DNA from: Symsagittifera roscoffensis
Lineage: Eukaryota > Xenacoelomorpha > Acoela > Convolutidae
Direction: 5' to 3'
NCBI RefSeq assembly: GCF_963678635.1
Contig: NC_087064.1
Location: 6,734,411-6,798,410, forward strand
DNA: 64,000 nucleotides
Below the pieces are notes generated by a model. That model was not told the origin of the DNA. It worked only from the letters and a program-made list of their open reading frames with translations, and did no database searches. The translations under genes and the position numbers were made by a program. Positions 11,501 to 20,700 of the stretch are shown here, in pieces; position 1 is the stretch's first letter, and every line of letters begins with the position of its first letter.

Positions 11501-14127
11501 TTAAGTTTCAAGTTTATGATGACAATTTTATATTAGTTTTAACAATGCAATTCAAACTTGGGGTAGGAAGTGCAAAAAAATGCATGCCTTTTCCCCGCGA
11601 TTTGATATGACTATGGTATCATATAAACCACCCTCCATTAATTTGGAAATAATTGCATACCATTTTGGGTTGGAGCAATTGGAAAATATATGTTTATGTA
11701 GGCGAGCAGAAAATTTTTTTGCAGCTACTGAACTTCTTGCAGCTACTTGTGGCTGCCGCACAAATTCAGAGCACACCTTATTTTAGACAGAATGATAACA
11801 GTAAGGTAGTGATTGCCGAAGTCGCGTCAACGTGTTGCGAGATTGCCAACAGAGGGCAAGAATCTATACAGAAATTAGAGCCGGTTATCGCCGCGAGGCT
11901 GTTAAGCTATCACAATCAAAGACCACCAAACTGAAACCCGCTACTTGTTTCAACTAACTCACAATTAGATGTCATTATATAATTTTTCCAACTTCTGACG
12001 AAAATTGACAAAACTTTTTGCACGGTGCGTTTATTTTTCTCAAGAAAAATGTCGAATTTTTTATGCCAGCTATTTTTGATGTTTTTTTTTATCATTTGAC
12101 ACTTATCAATGGTTTGAGCTCAAATTTAAAAAAAATACCTGCGATAGTTGTTTGCAAATTAAGACGGTGTGAAATTGTCAGTTTAGCCGATTTAAGATAA
12201 TAAACGTGCAATATACTTTGTGCTTTTAACGCGTAATTGGCGACTTAATTATTTCAAGAAGTCGGAAAATCCCGGCGTCGCCCTGATACAAGCAGTCTCA
12301 TTAGTTTCGAACCGGTTGCCGAACGAGTAAGAGTTTAAACAACTGTTTCAATTATTTCTGCATAAGCACAACTTAAATCAGCAAAGAGAATTGTTTTAGA
12401 CGAGCTGTTATTATTTTGACAAAACTGTTAATGTTTCAGGTAAAAAAAAACTGTAATAAAAATACATTGAAAACAAAATATTGCAAAATGTTGGCCTAAC
12501 CTGAAAGAATTGCGGTTGGTTTTCTCAGGTAATTGATTCAACTTTCAAAAAAAAACTGACAAAAAATTTATGGATTGGTTTTTCTAGTCCGTCAAATTTC
12601 GATTTTAAGACAACAGTTTTTATTACAAAACATTTTAAATGAACAAAAAGAATGTCCTCAGCTCATTTTTCAAATTTTTTTATGCCTTTATCAAGTATAG
12701 TAAATTTATTGAGGTTCGAAAAATGCCATTTAGTCATTTTGGAATATATGTAACCGGCTAACTATAGCAAGCACGAGCGGCTAATTAGATGATTCCAAAA
12801 TGACTTGAGGTTAACAACTTATTCTCAATAATCCGGTTCGAGACGCTGAGTGTAAACCTTTGAGTTTTACACAGAGTGCGGGGGATAAGAATAAATCATA
12901 TGGAAAAAAAAAATTTAAAACTTTTTTTGATGGTTTTTGTGATGTTTTAAACATATCTATATATTTTTTCAGCTTTAGGACGCTTCGGAACACTCAGGGG
13001 GCTTAAGGATTGTCAGTATAGCCTAATTGGTTTAATTGGTTTAATTTTTTTTTGTAGTTTTTTGCAGTAGATATTTAATTCGTCATATAAATTGTTCAAA
13101 ATTGAATTAAGCGTGTTATTGGGACTATTTATTGCCTTAATAGATACGAAAATCTTTTGTAATTACATAACGTGGGGGAATAATTTTTGAAAAAAAAATC
13201 TCTAAAAATTTTTTTTTTCGTGAAAACGTTTTCGTGAAAATATTTTTGATTTTGGAAGGTGAATCTGATGATCGAACAATGACAGTTCAAATACTTGAAA
13301 AGCGGTGGCTTTTAAAATAAAAGCTCTTTTTCTTTCCACCCCGCCCCCATTTGAATGTTTAATATGAAAAATTATTTTCAACGCTGTCATCATAATGCAA
13401 TGAAACTTGGCATAGTGATCAAAATAACTGATATAAACTGAGATTTTCTTCATGCTTTACATTGTAACATTACGCGCTTAGCCATACAAACAAATAAAAC
13501 AACAATCAAAATAGACATTTTGTTTTTTTTGGGCAGGGGTAGTAGAAAGAAGCCAAAGCGAGTGATTATAAAGAGGCTAGCCAGACTTACAATGAGGTGT
13601 TTCTTCGTTATCTTCAAGTGTCCCTCCAAGTTTTTCTTCAGATTCTCCAGCTCAGTTCTCTCCATCTCTATCGTCTTGTCCGCCTCGTCCAAATCCTTCT
13701 CGCGTTTCGGCCTCGTTTTCCGAATGTCTACACACTTCTTGTTCATCAAAATATCCTTCCGCATATTGTCCAACATCTTTTCCAGCGCTTCTTTCCCCCG
13801 AAGTAATAATTTCACCTCTTCGTTTTCCGTGATCAAGTTCTCTCGTAGTTTGATCACGACTACTCGAACCTCCCGAACATATCCGAATGCGACTGTGTTG
13901 CTATGACGAACTAGAACATCCCGCATGTGTGGTAAGGCGTCGTGTTGCCGACCATACTCTCGGTCGTTTTCCGATCTGCGATTCACACTCCGACCGAGCT
14001 TTATTTGTCGGACTGTGTCGTCTTGCCACTGTCTCGGTCCGACACAAGCGGTGCCCATGCGCATAATCGGTCGCAAGGGGGCGGGTGCCGACGATGGCTT
14101 CAAAGGAGTGGCACAAATATCGACCAT
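2337..14127 (-). CDS. tektl1: Tektin-family protein, tektin-like 1 type (six exons)
   Basis: Spliced coding sequence, in order: 14127-13591, 8248-8000, 6147-5977, 5708-5544, 4648-4439, 2519-2337. Every boundary has GT/AG sites and all five introns are phase 0, giving 504 residues and a TAG stop. The protein is largely coiled-coil, with an N-terminal PRQW segment, long Lys/Glu heptads at residues 90-179, and a C-terminal block starting RPMVKVYNRHPGTNVPDARD near residue 422. That block occupies the place of the tektin RPNVELCRD signature. Canonical tektins are about 400-450 residues; TEKTL1 (CCDC105) is about 500 and has a divergent signature, so it is the best fit. Members of the family line the lumen of flagellar doublet microtubules. 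I am confident of the exon model and the family, less sure of the subfamily. Introns of 0.3-5.3 kb are full of MITEs. Confidence 0.8.
3018..3452 (-). mobile_element. MITE with GGGTCTTATGC terminus, copy 1 (one end lost)
   Basis: It aligns in inverse orientation over its whole length with the better-preserved copy at 15998-16449. The right end GTTTAGTGCATAAGACCC is intact. The left end stops at CCCAAAATCAAAT without the terminal CGGGTCTTATGCACTAAACG. It contains the palindrome TTGGCTAATTAGCCAA. It lies in intron 5 of the tektin-like gene. Confidence 0.75.
3949..4206. mobile_element. MITE with tandem 17-mer inverted ends and 9-bp target duplication
   Basis: The element is flanked by CTATTTAGC at 3940-3948 and 4207-4215, a perfect 9-bp direct repeat. 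Its right end is an array of about five 17-base units GTTACGAATTGTCGCCT. Its left end has about three units of the inverse, AGGCGACAATTCGTAAC with changes. The middle is unique and includes GTGCGCATAAATTAGTG. A 9-bp duplication suggests a Mutator-type transposase acting in trans, though hAT cannot be excluded. It lies in intron 5 of the tektin-like gene. Confidence 0.8.
4276..4329. repeat. Perfect 54-bp palindrome
   Basis: Two 26-base arms (TAGAGGTTGTTGATTGG and its complement) are separated by TT. The complementarity continues weakly on both sides (AAAACCATA against TACCTGGTTTT). It would extrude as a cruciform or fold as an RNA hairpin inside intron 5 of the tektin-like gene. Confidence 0.9.
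4439..4648 (-). CDS. tektl1: Tektin-like gene, exon 5 with the signature-equivalent loop (residues 375-444)
   Basis: The acceptor is ATTTCAG and the donor AGG/GTGAGC, phase 0. It ends with RPMVKVYNRHPGTNVPDARD and LIR, which is where tektins carry the conserved RPNVELCRD loop. Here the loop is longer and divergent, as expected for a tektin-like 1 protein. Confidence 0.88.
4997..5365 (+). mobile_element. hAT-like MITE (CAGGGGCGGAT family), right end truncated
   Basis: It starts CAGGGGCGGATTTAGG and runs through the family landmarks GGATTCGACCCCCTGCC, GGCGCCTTTGGCGCC, GCGCGCCAAAAAAA and AATTTGGTCGACCTAAA. The CCTAGATCCGCCC end is missing. It is in intron 4 of the tektin-like gene. Reading frames that cross it are not genes. 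Confidence 0.8.
5544..5708 (-). CDS. tektl1: Tektin-like gene, exon 4 (residues 320-374)
   Basis: The acceptor is TCTCGTAG and the donor ATG/GTAAGC, phase 0. It encodes AAEAIDESRDLIEKSRQQR and an Ala/Arg-rich helix ending in LAETITLM. The composition is that of a tektin filament segment. Confidence 0.88.
5977..6147 (-). CDS. tektl1: Tektin-like gene, exon 3 (residues 263-319)
   Basis: The acceptor is TTTTTAG and the donor GAG/GTAACT, phase 0. It encodes EILAKTANVGDDLLASERGD followed by a Pro-rich stretch ending TPE. No in-frame stop occurs and the phase matches both neighbours. Confidence 0.85.
7062..7475 (+). mobile_element. Complete hAT-like MITE with 8-bp target duplication
   Basis: This 414-bp element begins CAGGGGCGGATTTAGG and ends CCTAGATCCGCCCGTG. 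It is flanked by GCTTGTAC at 7054-7061 and 7476-7483, a perfect 8-bp duplication. The CAG(N)GGCGGAT termini and the 8-bp duplication are classic for non-autonomous hAT elements. It contains the self-complementary GGCGCCTTTGGCGCC. It lies in intron 2 of the tektin-like gene. Confidence 0.9.
7746..7959. mobile_element. MITE with GGCTCTTTTCC ends and 8-bp target duplication
   Basis: This 214-bp element has perfect 20-base inverted ends GGCTCTTTTCCAGTTCCCCC. It is flanked by CTAAAAAT at 7738-7745 and 7960-7967. There is no coding capacity. An 8-bp duplication fits the hAT or P superfamily. It ends about 30 bases from the exon 2 donor of the tektin-like gene. Related copies are at 18780-18975, 36993-37191 and, degenerate, 13325-13555. 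Confidence 0.9.
8000..8248 (-). CDS. tektl1: Tektin-like gene, exon 2 (residues 180-262)
   Basis: The acceptor is TGTTTCAG and the donor ACG/GTAACA, phase 0 at both ends. It encodes LMDQSRKRLARVLDERSEVL, typical tektin coiled coil, then a Ser/Gly/Thr-rich linker with a GGGG stretch. A MITE with its target duplication sits only about 30 bases past the donor, and a 146-bp palindrome lies about 125 bases before the acceptor. Confidence 0.85.
8373..8518. repeat. Near-perfect 146-bp palindrome
   Basis: Arms of about 70 bases start TTGAGCATACTTGAGTTATG and end CATAATTCAAGTATGCTCAA. They have only a few mismatches and meet at an AT-rich centre around AAAAATATTTTT. It lies in intron 1, about 125 bases upstream of exon 2 of the tektin-like gene, so the pre-mRNA would carry a very stable hairpin there. 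Confidence 0.9.
8519..11984. other. Intron 1 of the tektin-like gene, mostly featureless
   Basis: AT-rich sequence without supported exons. At about 9968-10036 there is a decayed end of the hAT-like MITE family in minus orientation (TAAATCCGCCTG next to GGTGGTCGAATCCCTGAAG). Short frames here show no conserved motif. Confidence 0.5.
11985..12303 (+). mobile_element. Decayed HINE (Helentron-like) copy
   Basis: It keeps the order of family landmarks: a CAGACAAATTT-like segment, ATTTTTGATG, GAGCTCAAATTTAAAAA, ACCTGCGAT, TTTAACGCGTAATTGG, AAGTCGGAAA, then CGTCGCCCTGATACAAGCAGTCT at the 3' end. The 5' terminus and the hairpin are degraded. It lies in intron 1 of the tektin-like gene. Confidence 0.6.
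12304..13324. other. Intron 1 of the tektin-like gene, no feature
   Basis: AT-rich sequence with T and A runs. A short inverted pair, CCATTTAGTCATTTTGGAAT and its near complement at about 12787-12805, is the only structure noted. Confidence 0.4.
13325..13555. mobile_element. Degenerate GGCTCTTTT-type MITE
   Basis: It begins AGCTCTTTTTCTTTCCACC and ends with a loose inverse, GGTAGTAGAAAGAAGCC. The interior (CATAATGCAATGAAACTTGG, TTCTTCATGCTTTACATTG, ACGCGCTTAGCC) is homologous to the intact copy at 7746-7959. It ends about 30 bases from the exon 1 donor of the tektin-like gene. Confidence 0.65.
13591..14127 (-). CDS. tektl1: Tektin-like gene, exon 1 (residues 1-179)
   Basis: The exon starts at the ATG of MVDICATPLKPSS and ends at a GTAAGT donor in phase 0. 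It carries a Pro-rich N-terminus, the PRQWQDDTVRQIK segment and a long charged coiled coil (KLRENLITENEEV onward). The reading frame continues into the intron for a while, which is chance read-through. A degenerate MITE lies about 35 bases beyond the donor. Confidence 0.85.
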
Positions 14128-14956
14128 GGTTTCCTTTATATACTACTTATAACTACTAATAACTACTACTCTCAGTAATCTAGTTCTAAGTTTATAATTT
14201 TGACGACTTCAATCAAGACTCCTCATTCAGAGCACGTGGAAAAATATGGAAAATTAATCGAAGCTGCCGGAATACCATTCAAATGTGCACCGGAAACGTT
14301 AATCAATAACTTGTGATCAATTTCTAGCGATGCATAAATTATTTTTGAGATGATTTTTGACACAGTTATATGTTTAGTTCACAATTAAATTGATACAAAT
14401 TTTAGCACGCTGACTATTTTTTCTGGTTGCTATGTTTGAAAGCTTCAGTATGTGGTTTATTGAGCGTTTAACATAGATCACCACCAGAATATATTGTAGT
14501 GTAGACCGGTTTGAACAATATTACTTTGAACAAAACGAGACCAGGTGAAATTAATCAATAGCTTTTGAATACATTTTTAGCTGCGTTTTAACATCAGCTG
14601 TTTAGCTGTTGATTCAATCACAAGTACCATGTTAATGCTCTTGTAGCTGACAAAAACTGTGAGTTTGTATTAAGGGATCAGAAAATTTCACCCTGTGAAC
14701 CAATTTCTAATTCATTTAATATCCAGATACATGCTCAACTTTGTATTTTAGGGCGGCGTCAAAAATGCTATAAGGGCAAGGAATAAGGCTAGTGTGACAG
14801 GTAGAGCCAATCGTACCAAGTGCCTCGGTCCCTTTGTAAACTTTTCAAGGGGATCAAGTTAATTTTTGATGTCTATTGGAACTTTCAGCGGCTCTTTCCA
14901 CTTCCTAACACATTAAAAATTTTTCATCTTCTGAGTTAAGCTGCGTGTTTGTTTTT
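14128..14956. other. Upstream flank of the tektin-like gene
   Basis: This should contain the promoter of the minus-strand tektin-like gene. The first 50 bases hold short ACTACTAAT/ACTACTT repeats. I see no clear TATA box and no other gene. Confidence 0.4.
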
Positions 14957-15910
14957 GTTCCGACTTTCGAAGAAACCGGAATAGTTATACTCGGTGTGGT
15001 TTTTTATTCAGTCAATTTCTGAGTTCAAATGTAAAAAGATATTTTACCTCCGATTGTTTTTTTAGAAATTTCTTGGGGTTTGAAATTTGCCAAATTGGTC
15101 ATGTTCTGGACTAAATTATGCACGTTTTGAAAAATTTATTGTTCCAACTTTTGATACAAAAGTAACGGAATATTTGTCTTCGGGATGGGTTTTTTTTTCT
15201 TCAGACAAATTTCGACTTTTTAACTAGCCATTTTTGACAGAATTTTTTTATATCATTCGAAAGCTATTGTTGTCTTGAGCTTAAATTTGAAAAGATATTT
15301 CACCTGTGATCATTTTTCGTAAAGTTATGAGAGTTTAAAGATTGCCATTTTGCCATTTTGACCAATTTGGGACAATTAACGCGCGATATAATTCGCGCTA
15401 TTAACGCGTAAGCGGAGATTTAATCCGTTTTAGAAATCGTCCCAAATTGGTTGAAAAAAGCTTTATTTGCCATAATTGATTTGTTACAAGGAGCGGAATC
15501 TATTGTTTTTTTACTTTATATGGCGTGCGGGGCGATGATTTTCATAGAAAAATTTTCAAATTTTAGAATAGTTTTTCATTTTATTTTATTTCATTCAATT
15601 TTTTTATGTTGTTCATGTTATTACTGCTCCATAAACGTTAAAAGGCAGTCGGAACTTTCAGGGCTTCGCCCTGATACGAGCAGTCTTGTTCATATTGCGT
15701 GGCGAAATATCCCGCTCAAAAAAATCGTTCCAAAAGAATTGAGGCTAGCTGATTGGTGGTCGTATTAATTTCGAACGACTCAAAATTTTACACTTTGATA
15801 TTGTCCAAATTTATAGGTTTTCAATATTTTCGTTTCACAAAAACTGTTCGATATGAATTAAGGGACAGTTGGAACATTCAGGGCTTTGCCGTGAAATACG
15901 AGCAGTCTTG
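14957..15910 (+). mobile_element. HINE subfamily 2 copy, interrupted by a nested HINE
   Basis: It begins GTTCCGACTTTCGAAGAAAC and continues CTCGGTGTGGTTTTTTATTC, the subfamily 2 hallmark shared with 49517-49994. It is split at 15139-15690 by a subfamily 1 insertion, then resumes AAATATCCCGCTC and ends ACAGTTGGAACATTCAGGG...GAGCAGTCTTG. Without the insert it is about 400 bp. Confidence 0.8.
15141..15688 (+). mobile_element. HINE subfamily 1 copy nested in subfamily 2
   Basis: It starts GTTCCAACTTTTGATAC and ends GATACGAGCAGTCTTG, with TT on both sides. It contains the internal TTAACGCGCGATATA block, a 3' subterminal AGTCGGAAC inverse of the 5' end, and the CAGGGCTTCGCCCTG hairpin. The subfamily 2 relative at 49517-49994 shows the unoccupied region around TTTATTCATA. 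Confidence 0.85.
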
Positions 15911-15997
15911 TTATGGCTGAATGCGTGATTTTACGATGGAATGTATGAAGAACAAATCGGTCCACAGTAGGTAGTTTGTTCACCACGCACGATATAC

Positions 15998-16449
15998 CGG
16001 GTCTTATGCACTAAACGGCCCAAAATCATTTTTTCTACATCTCTTGAACTGAAATTTTTGTGGTTGAATTTGATTGGCTAATTAGCCAATCAAGTTCCAT
16101 CGACATTTTCTGCCATTTCAAATGAAATAATTAATATTTTGCCGTTTCAAGCAGATAAAAATATTAGCCGATTTAATAATTTGAATTTTTTTTGTCAAGC
16201 CGGTTTATTAAGTTTTCTTTGTCTGGGCAAGGTTTCACAAGTAAATCAAATTTAATTTGATTATTTTACAAAGTTCCATCTTTTCGGAAATTTCGGCTAA
16301 TATTTTTATCTGCTGGAAAGGTTGATCGGAATGCCTGACCGTCTAACTTGAATTTTATTGGCTAAAATTACCCAATTAAATTCGATCGCATAATTTCCAG
16401 CTTACGATGTAGAAAATTTGATTTTGGGACGTTTAGTGCATAAGACCCG
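15998..16449. mobile_element. MITE with 20-bp CGGGTCTTATGC inverted ends
   Basis: This 452-bp element has inverted ends CGGGTCTTATGCACTAAACG, followed by one mismatch and a CCCAAAATC block on both sides. It contains TTGGCTAATTAGCCAA and a second pair of subterminal palindromes (TCAAGCAGATAAAAATATTAG and its inverse). No coding capacity. The target duplication is unclear. It matches 3018-3452. Confidence 0.85.
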
Positions 16450-16955
16450 ATTTACCACCCAGAAAAACGACACTAGTTTGAAAAAAAATGAAATGTGAAA
16501 TGTGAACTGAAAAAATGAAATGTGTGACGTGAAATTCATATGGGAACTTCATACTTCAAAAAAATGAAATGTGAACTTCATATGGGAACAATTTGTATTA
16601 CATACGCCATCTGGTCATTCAATTACAAATTGTTCAAGAACTTTTCATGGATCTCGGAACCTCGTTAAAAGCGTTGGCATCCGGCCGAGTTATTCAAACT
16701 TCTGAACACGTTTATATAAACTGTGTTTAAGTATAACGATCTGACTGCCTTGAATTATATTACATATCTGTTGATCTCAGATAGAGAGCCAAGAATCTCA
16801 AAGCTTGAGAACTCATGTTATTAATCAATTGCTTCTTAAGAGTGGAAGGTCATCTTTTAATTGGTGTACCAAACCGTTCGGATTCAGGAACTGCAACTGG
16901 CATACTCTACCGTATGACAAGCGTAGAAAAGTGTTTTAAATTTAAACAGCTAATT

Positions 16956-17463
16956 GTTCCGACTTTCGATACGAAAGTAACGGAATATTTGTGCTCGGGG
17001 TGGGTTTTTTTTCTTTTTAACTAGCCATTTTTGACGGAATTTTTTTATATCATTCGAAAGGTTTTGTTGTCCTGAGCTTAAATTTGAAAAGATATTTTAC
17101 CTGTGATCATTTTTCCTAAAGTTACGGGGGCTTAAAGATTGCCATTTTGGCCAATTTGGGACAATTAACGCGCGATATATTTCGCGCTATTAACGCGTAA
17201 GCGGAGATTTAATCCGTCTTAGAAATCGTTCCAATTGGTTGAAAGAAGCTAATTTGCCATAATTGATTTGTTACAAGGAGCGAAATCTATCCTTTTGTAC
17301 TTAATATGGCGTGTGGGGGATGATTTTCATAAAAAAAATTTAAATTTAAAAAAAAATTTCATTTTGTTTTATTTCATTTAATTTCTTAAATGTTATTACT
17401 GCTCCATAAACATTAAAAGGCGGTCGGAACATTCAGGGCTTCGCCCTGATACGAGCAGTCTTG
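16956..17463 (+). mobile_element. HINE subfamily 1 copy
   Basis: It is flanked by TT on both sides. The 5' end GTTCCGACTTTCGATACG folds with the following CGAAAGTAACGGAA. The 3' end has GGTCGGAAC, the hairpin CAGGGCTTCGCCCTG and ATACGAGCAGTCTTG. Length is 508 bp and there is no protein-coding potential. Confidence 0.85.
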
Positions 17464-18779
17464 TTTATGTTTTTAAATTGAATTGTTTCCATATTTGGTT
17501 CGGTCAGATCAATTTAAACGGTGTCGTTAGTAAAACTAATCATCCCTGTATTGCAAGTAGTTTCCGGGAAGCAAAAAAAAAATCAGAAAGAAAATTTTTG
17601 TTAGTTCATGGCAAAATATTGGCATCACTCGAAGACGGCAGCTTACACACTGACTTAATAATCACTGTTAGAAGCAGAATGCAGCAAAATTATTTTAAGA
17701 AAACCTGAGGAATATTTGCGTTGAATACAAAAATTACCAAAAATTGAGATTGATCGCTGTCGTTTGCGAATTTTTTTTGAGGGACTTTATTTTTCTTCAA
17801 TTTTTTTGGCATTTTTATGCAACGGTTTTTGTTTCTGACTAAAATACGCTTCAAAATTATTATATATTGGCTCCAAGAAGTCTAAAGATAATTTTAACTT
17901 CGTTCAACCAGAAATGCCTGTCTTAAAATATTATCAAACAGCAAAAAAAAATCGCTATCAGAATTTAAAACAAAAATGTGGCAAGCAGAAGGGGGAGCTT
18001 TAGATGAGCCACCCACCCTATCGGCACATTAAGTGAGTTTAATACAAGATACAAGATAAAAGACATCTCAAAGCAGATTGCAAAATTCTAGCGTCGTCAT
18101 TTCATTTAGTCTTGTGATGGTCTTCATTTTATTATGGTTAAATTCTAAGTTGTAAGTGACGTAATTATTTGTTCCGACGAATCTCGAAAGAGTGGGAGGG
18201 AACTGGGGCGTGGACTGGGATATGTCTAGCCGATTTTAGATGCCTCAAAAATCTCTTAGAGGGTCAAAAATAGAGACACAATGAAAGCTTTTAATTTGTG
18301 ACTTGCATTCCAAATAAATGTTCAAAAAAATCAAGCAAACGAAAATTCAAGTCAGGACTAGTTTTTTGGTCATTATTTTGGTTTTTAATTTTCCAAAAGT
18401 CAAAGTTCATTGCAATAAAGATAGTAGACATAATGTAGTAATAGAAAGGCTACTCAAATATAAAAGGCTATTAATTTTATTGTTTACATATGAATCTAGT
18501 GGACTCTTTTCTATTCTAAATTATTTCACCCCTTAAGATAAGAATGCCATTTTAACTTATGATTTGATTCAGATTTTAAGTGTACAACTTAACTTAAAAC
18601 TTTAAAAATCAAATCCAAATATCTGATTTTTCGACTTCTGAGCAGATTTTTTTCTTTCAATTTTTTTTAAACCTTGGAGAGGCAAAGATTTTAAACAAAA
18701 TTTAACGGCTGATCGAGGGAATGAAAAAATATCCACGACGCCAGTCAAGCGGAGTCTATTGTTTTGTTTTTGAAAATAG
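17464..18779. other. Intergenic DNA, nothing recognised
   Basis: AT-rich sequence with scattered short frames that lack splice context or motifs. No RNA gene or repeat terminus was identified. Confidence 0.45.
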
Positions 18780-18975
18780 GGCTCTTTTTCCTCCCCCCCC
18801 CCCCCCCCCACCTCACTCAAACATGAATTTTATGGTCTAACGAGCGGTCTTACAAGGTTAATTATGTTTGTCATGGACCAATTACTCTTCATGCCATTTT
18901 TCATGCCAATCGGGCAAAGTGAACAGTAACTTCAAATATAAAATTTTGCAGAAGGGGGGAAAAGAAAAAAGAGCC
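18780..18975. mobile_element. GGCTCTTTTTCC-ended MITE with C17 tract
   Basis: The inverted ends are GGCTCTTTTTCCTCCCCC and its loose inverse ending AAAAAAGAGCC. The flanks GAAAATAG (18772-18779) and AAAAATAG (18976-18983) form an 8-bp target duplication with one mismatch. A run of 17 C at 18793-18809 lies just inside the left end. Confidence 0.8.
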
Positions 18976-18983
18976 AAAAATAG

Positions 18984-20140
18984 ATGCATACTCCAGTGCT
19001 CTGAATTTTAAAGTAAATGAAGCAGGTAGAAGTGTTATGAGTTCTCTCAGTTAAACTAAATATTGACTTTTTAAAATAAAAAAAAAATAAAAAAAAAAAC
19101 TTCTGCCACCTGGTCAAACGGAGGATAACAGATTTAAAGAGGACTGAAATCTAATAGCAGGCGCAAGGAAAACTAAACTAAAAGTGTTTTGGATGAGACT
19201 ACCTGCATTTTTCAGTGACTCCAATTCCGAGCTCAAACCAATGGCTGAAATATTCTCATTTTTATCTTATTTCTTCGTTTTAAAATAAGATTTAAATTTT
19301 CTTATAATAAATTTCCCTTTCAGTAGAGTCACTAAAAACTTAAACAACAAGTTCTAAACGGACAGTGAGCATTGAGTAGTGTACCGTTTTCTCGGCGAGC
19401 ATCGTTTAACAATTTCTCCCTACCTTCTCTCCACTGCTTTCCAACAAAATAATGTAAGACAGAAAATTAGTAAGTCAATAAAACAAAAATCCCCTGGTAT
19501 TGGTAAAAATTAACAATAGAAATAGATGAACAGTTGTGCATAACTGTTTTTCCTACTCGCTCATCCCTTTTTAATCAATCTGTTATATAAATATCATTTT
19601 AACTCTGGGGCCAGATCGACTATGATCTATGATATAATTTAACCGAGACTTATAACGTTAATTACTAGTTAAAACAAAAGGATCAATCAATCGACCCCAT
19701 CGTTTTTTTAGTAAAATAATAATATCTGAACCAGACTAACTAGAAAGCTTATTTTGAAACTGAATTAATTGTAAACCGGCAAAGCTTAACGCCTATGCTA
19801 GGCACAAAATTAAAATAGGAAACTACGCGTTCAATGATTGTTAAAGTTTGTCTTATTGAAAATTTTCTAGCCCTGATCAAAATACATAAAAAAGACATGT
19901 CAAGTTTCTGTCTTTTACAACATTTTGGTACTCATATATCAACAGGTCGATCCAGTTCGTTAAACAGTGTAAAAAAAATTGGTTCAAAAACCAAAAGTTT
20001 CCATAACAAACAAAAATTTGACCCAGTTGTCTCGGATTTTTGCTTGATTTTAGCTTCAAACGCAGGAAAAGTTTCGTTGATTTTATCAACTGGCGAAAAA
20101 AAACTTAAAAAACAAATTGCTTCTTTGAAATTTTTGCTAT
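18984..20140. other. Intergenic DNA, nothing recognised
   Basis: AT-rich sequence. Reading frames of about 100 codons at 19834-20148 are not supported by splice sites, motifs or codon bias. Confidence 0.4.
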
Positions 20141-20700
20141 CTGATTAGTTTTTTGAAAGCCAAGCTTTTGGAGTTTTCTCACTGCCCAATTTCATCCCTT
20201 GAGTTTTTTTGATTAAAACTGTCAGTACAGCAGCAAAAATTCCAGTTTTAACATCCATATCCATGGATTCTGGCGTAAGATTAATTTAAAATTTTAATAG
20301 ATTTTTTCATACAGATTAGTTTGTTTGAAAACCAATTTCTTGGAAATATCTAAAGACAAATTGGGAAGAATCAAACCAGCAGCTTTTATGAGTTGTGTTG
20401 GTTGAAATGGTCCGTTCAGCAGCAACATTTCCAGTTTCGAAATTCATACCCAAAAATACTGGCCCTAGATGAAGTTAAAAGTTATTTTGAATTTTTTCCT
20501 CATATTAGTTTTTTTGAAAGCCAAGCTCTTGTAATTTTCTGAAGACAAATTGGTAAAAATGAAACCAGCAGCCCTTATGAGTTGTTTTGATTAAAATTGT
20601 CCGTACGGCAGCAAAAATTCAATTTTGTAAATCGGTATTCAAAAATTCTGGCGTAAGATGAAATTAAAAGTTTCTTTTGGCCTCAGATAGTTTAAAAGTT
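20141..20700. repeat. Three diverged tandem units of about 170-195 bp
   Basis: The phrase ATTAGTTTTTTTGAAAGCCAAGC recurs, diverged, at about 20143, 20313 and 20507. Each time it is followed in order by AATTTTCTGAAGACAAATTGG, ACCAGCAGCTTTTATGAGTT, GTCCGTACGGCAGCAAAAATT and TCTGGCGTAAGATGAA equivalents. Units differ by substitutions and small indels, so the array is old. Function is unknown. Confidence 0.7.

Noticed and set aside
13520-13906. Plus-strand frames opposite exon 1 of the tektin-like gene
   Set aside because: They are complements of the coiled-coil coding sequence with no splice or motif support.
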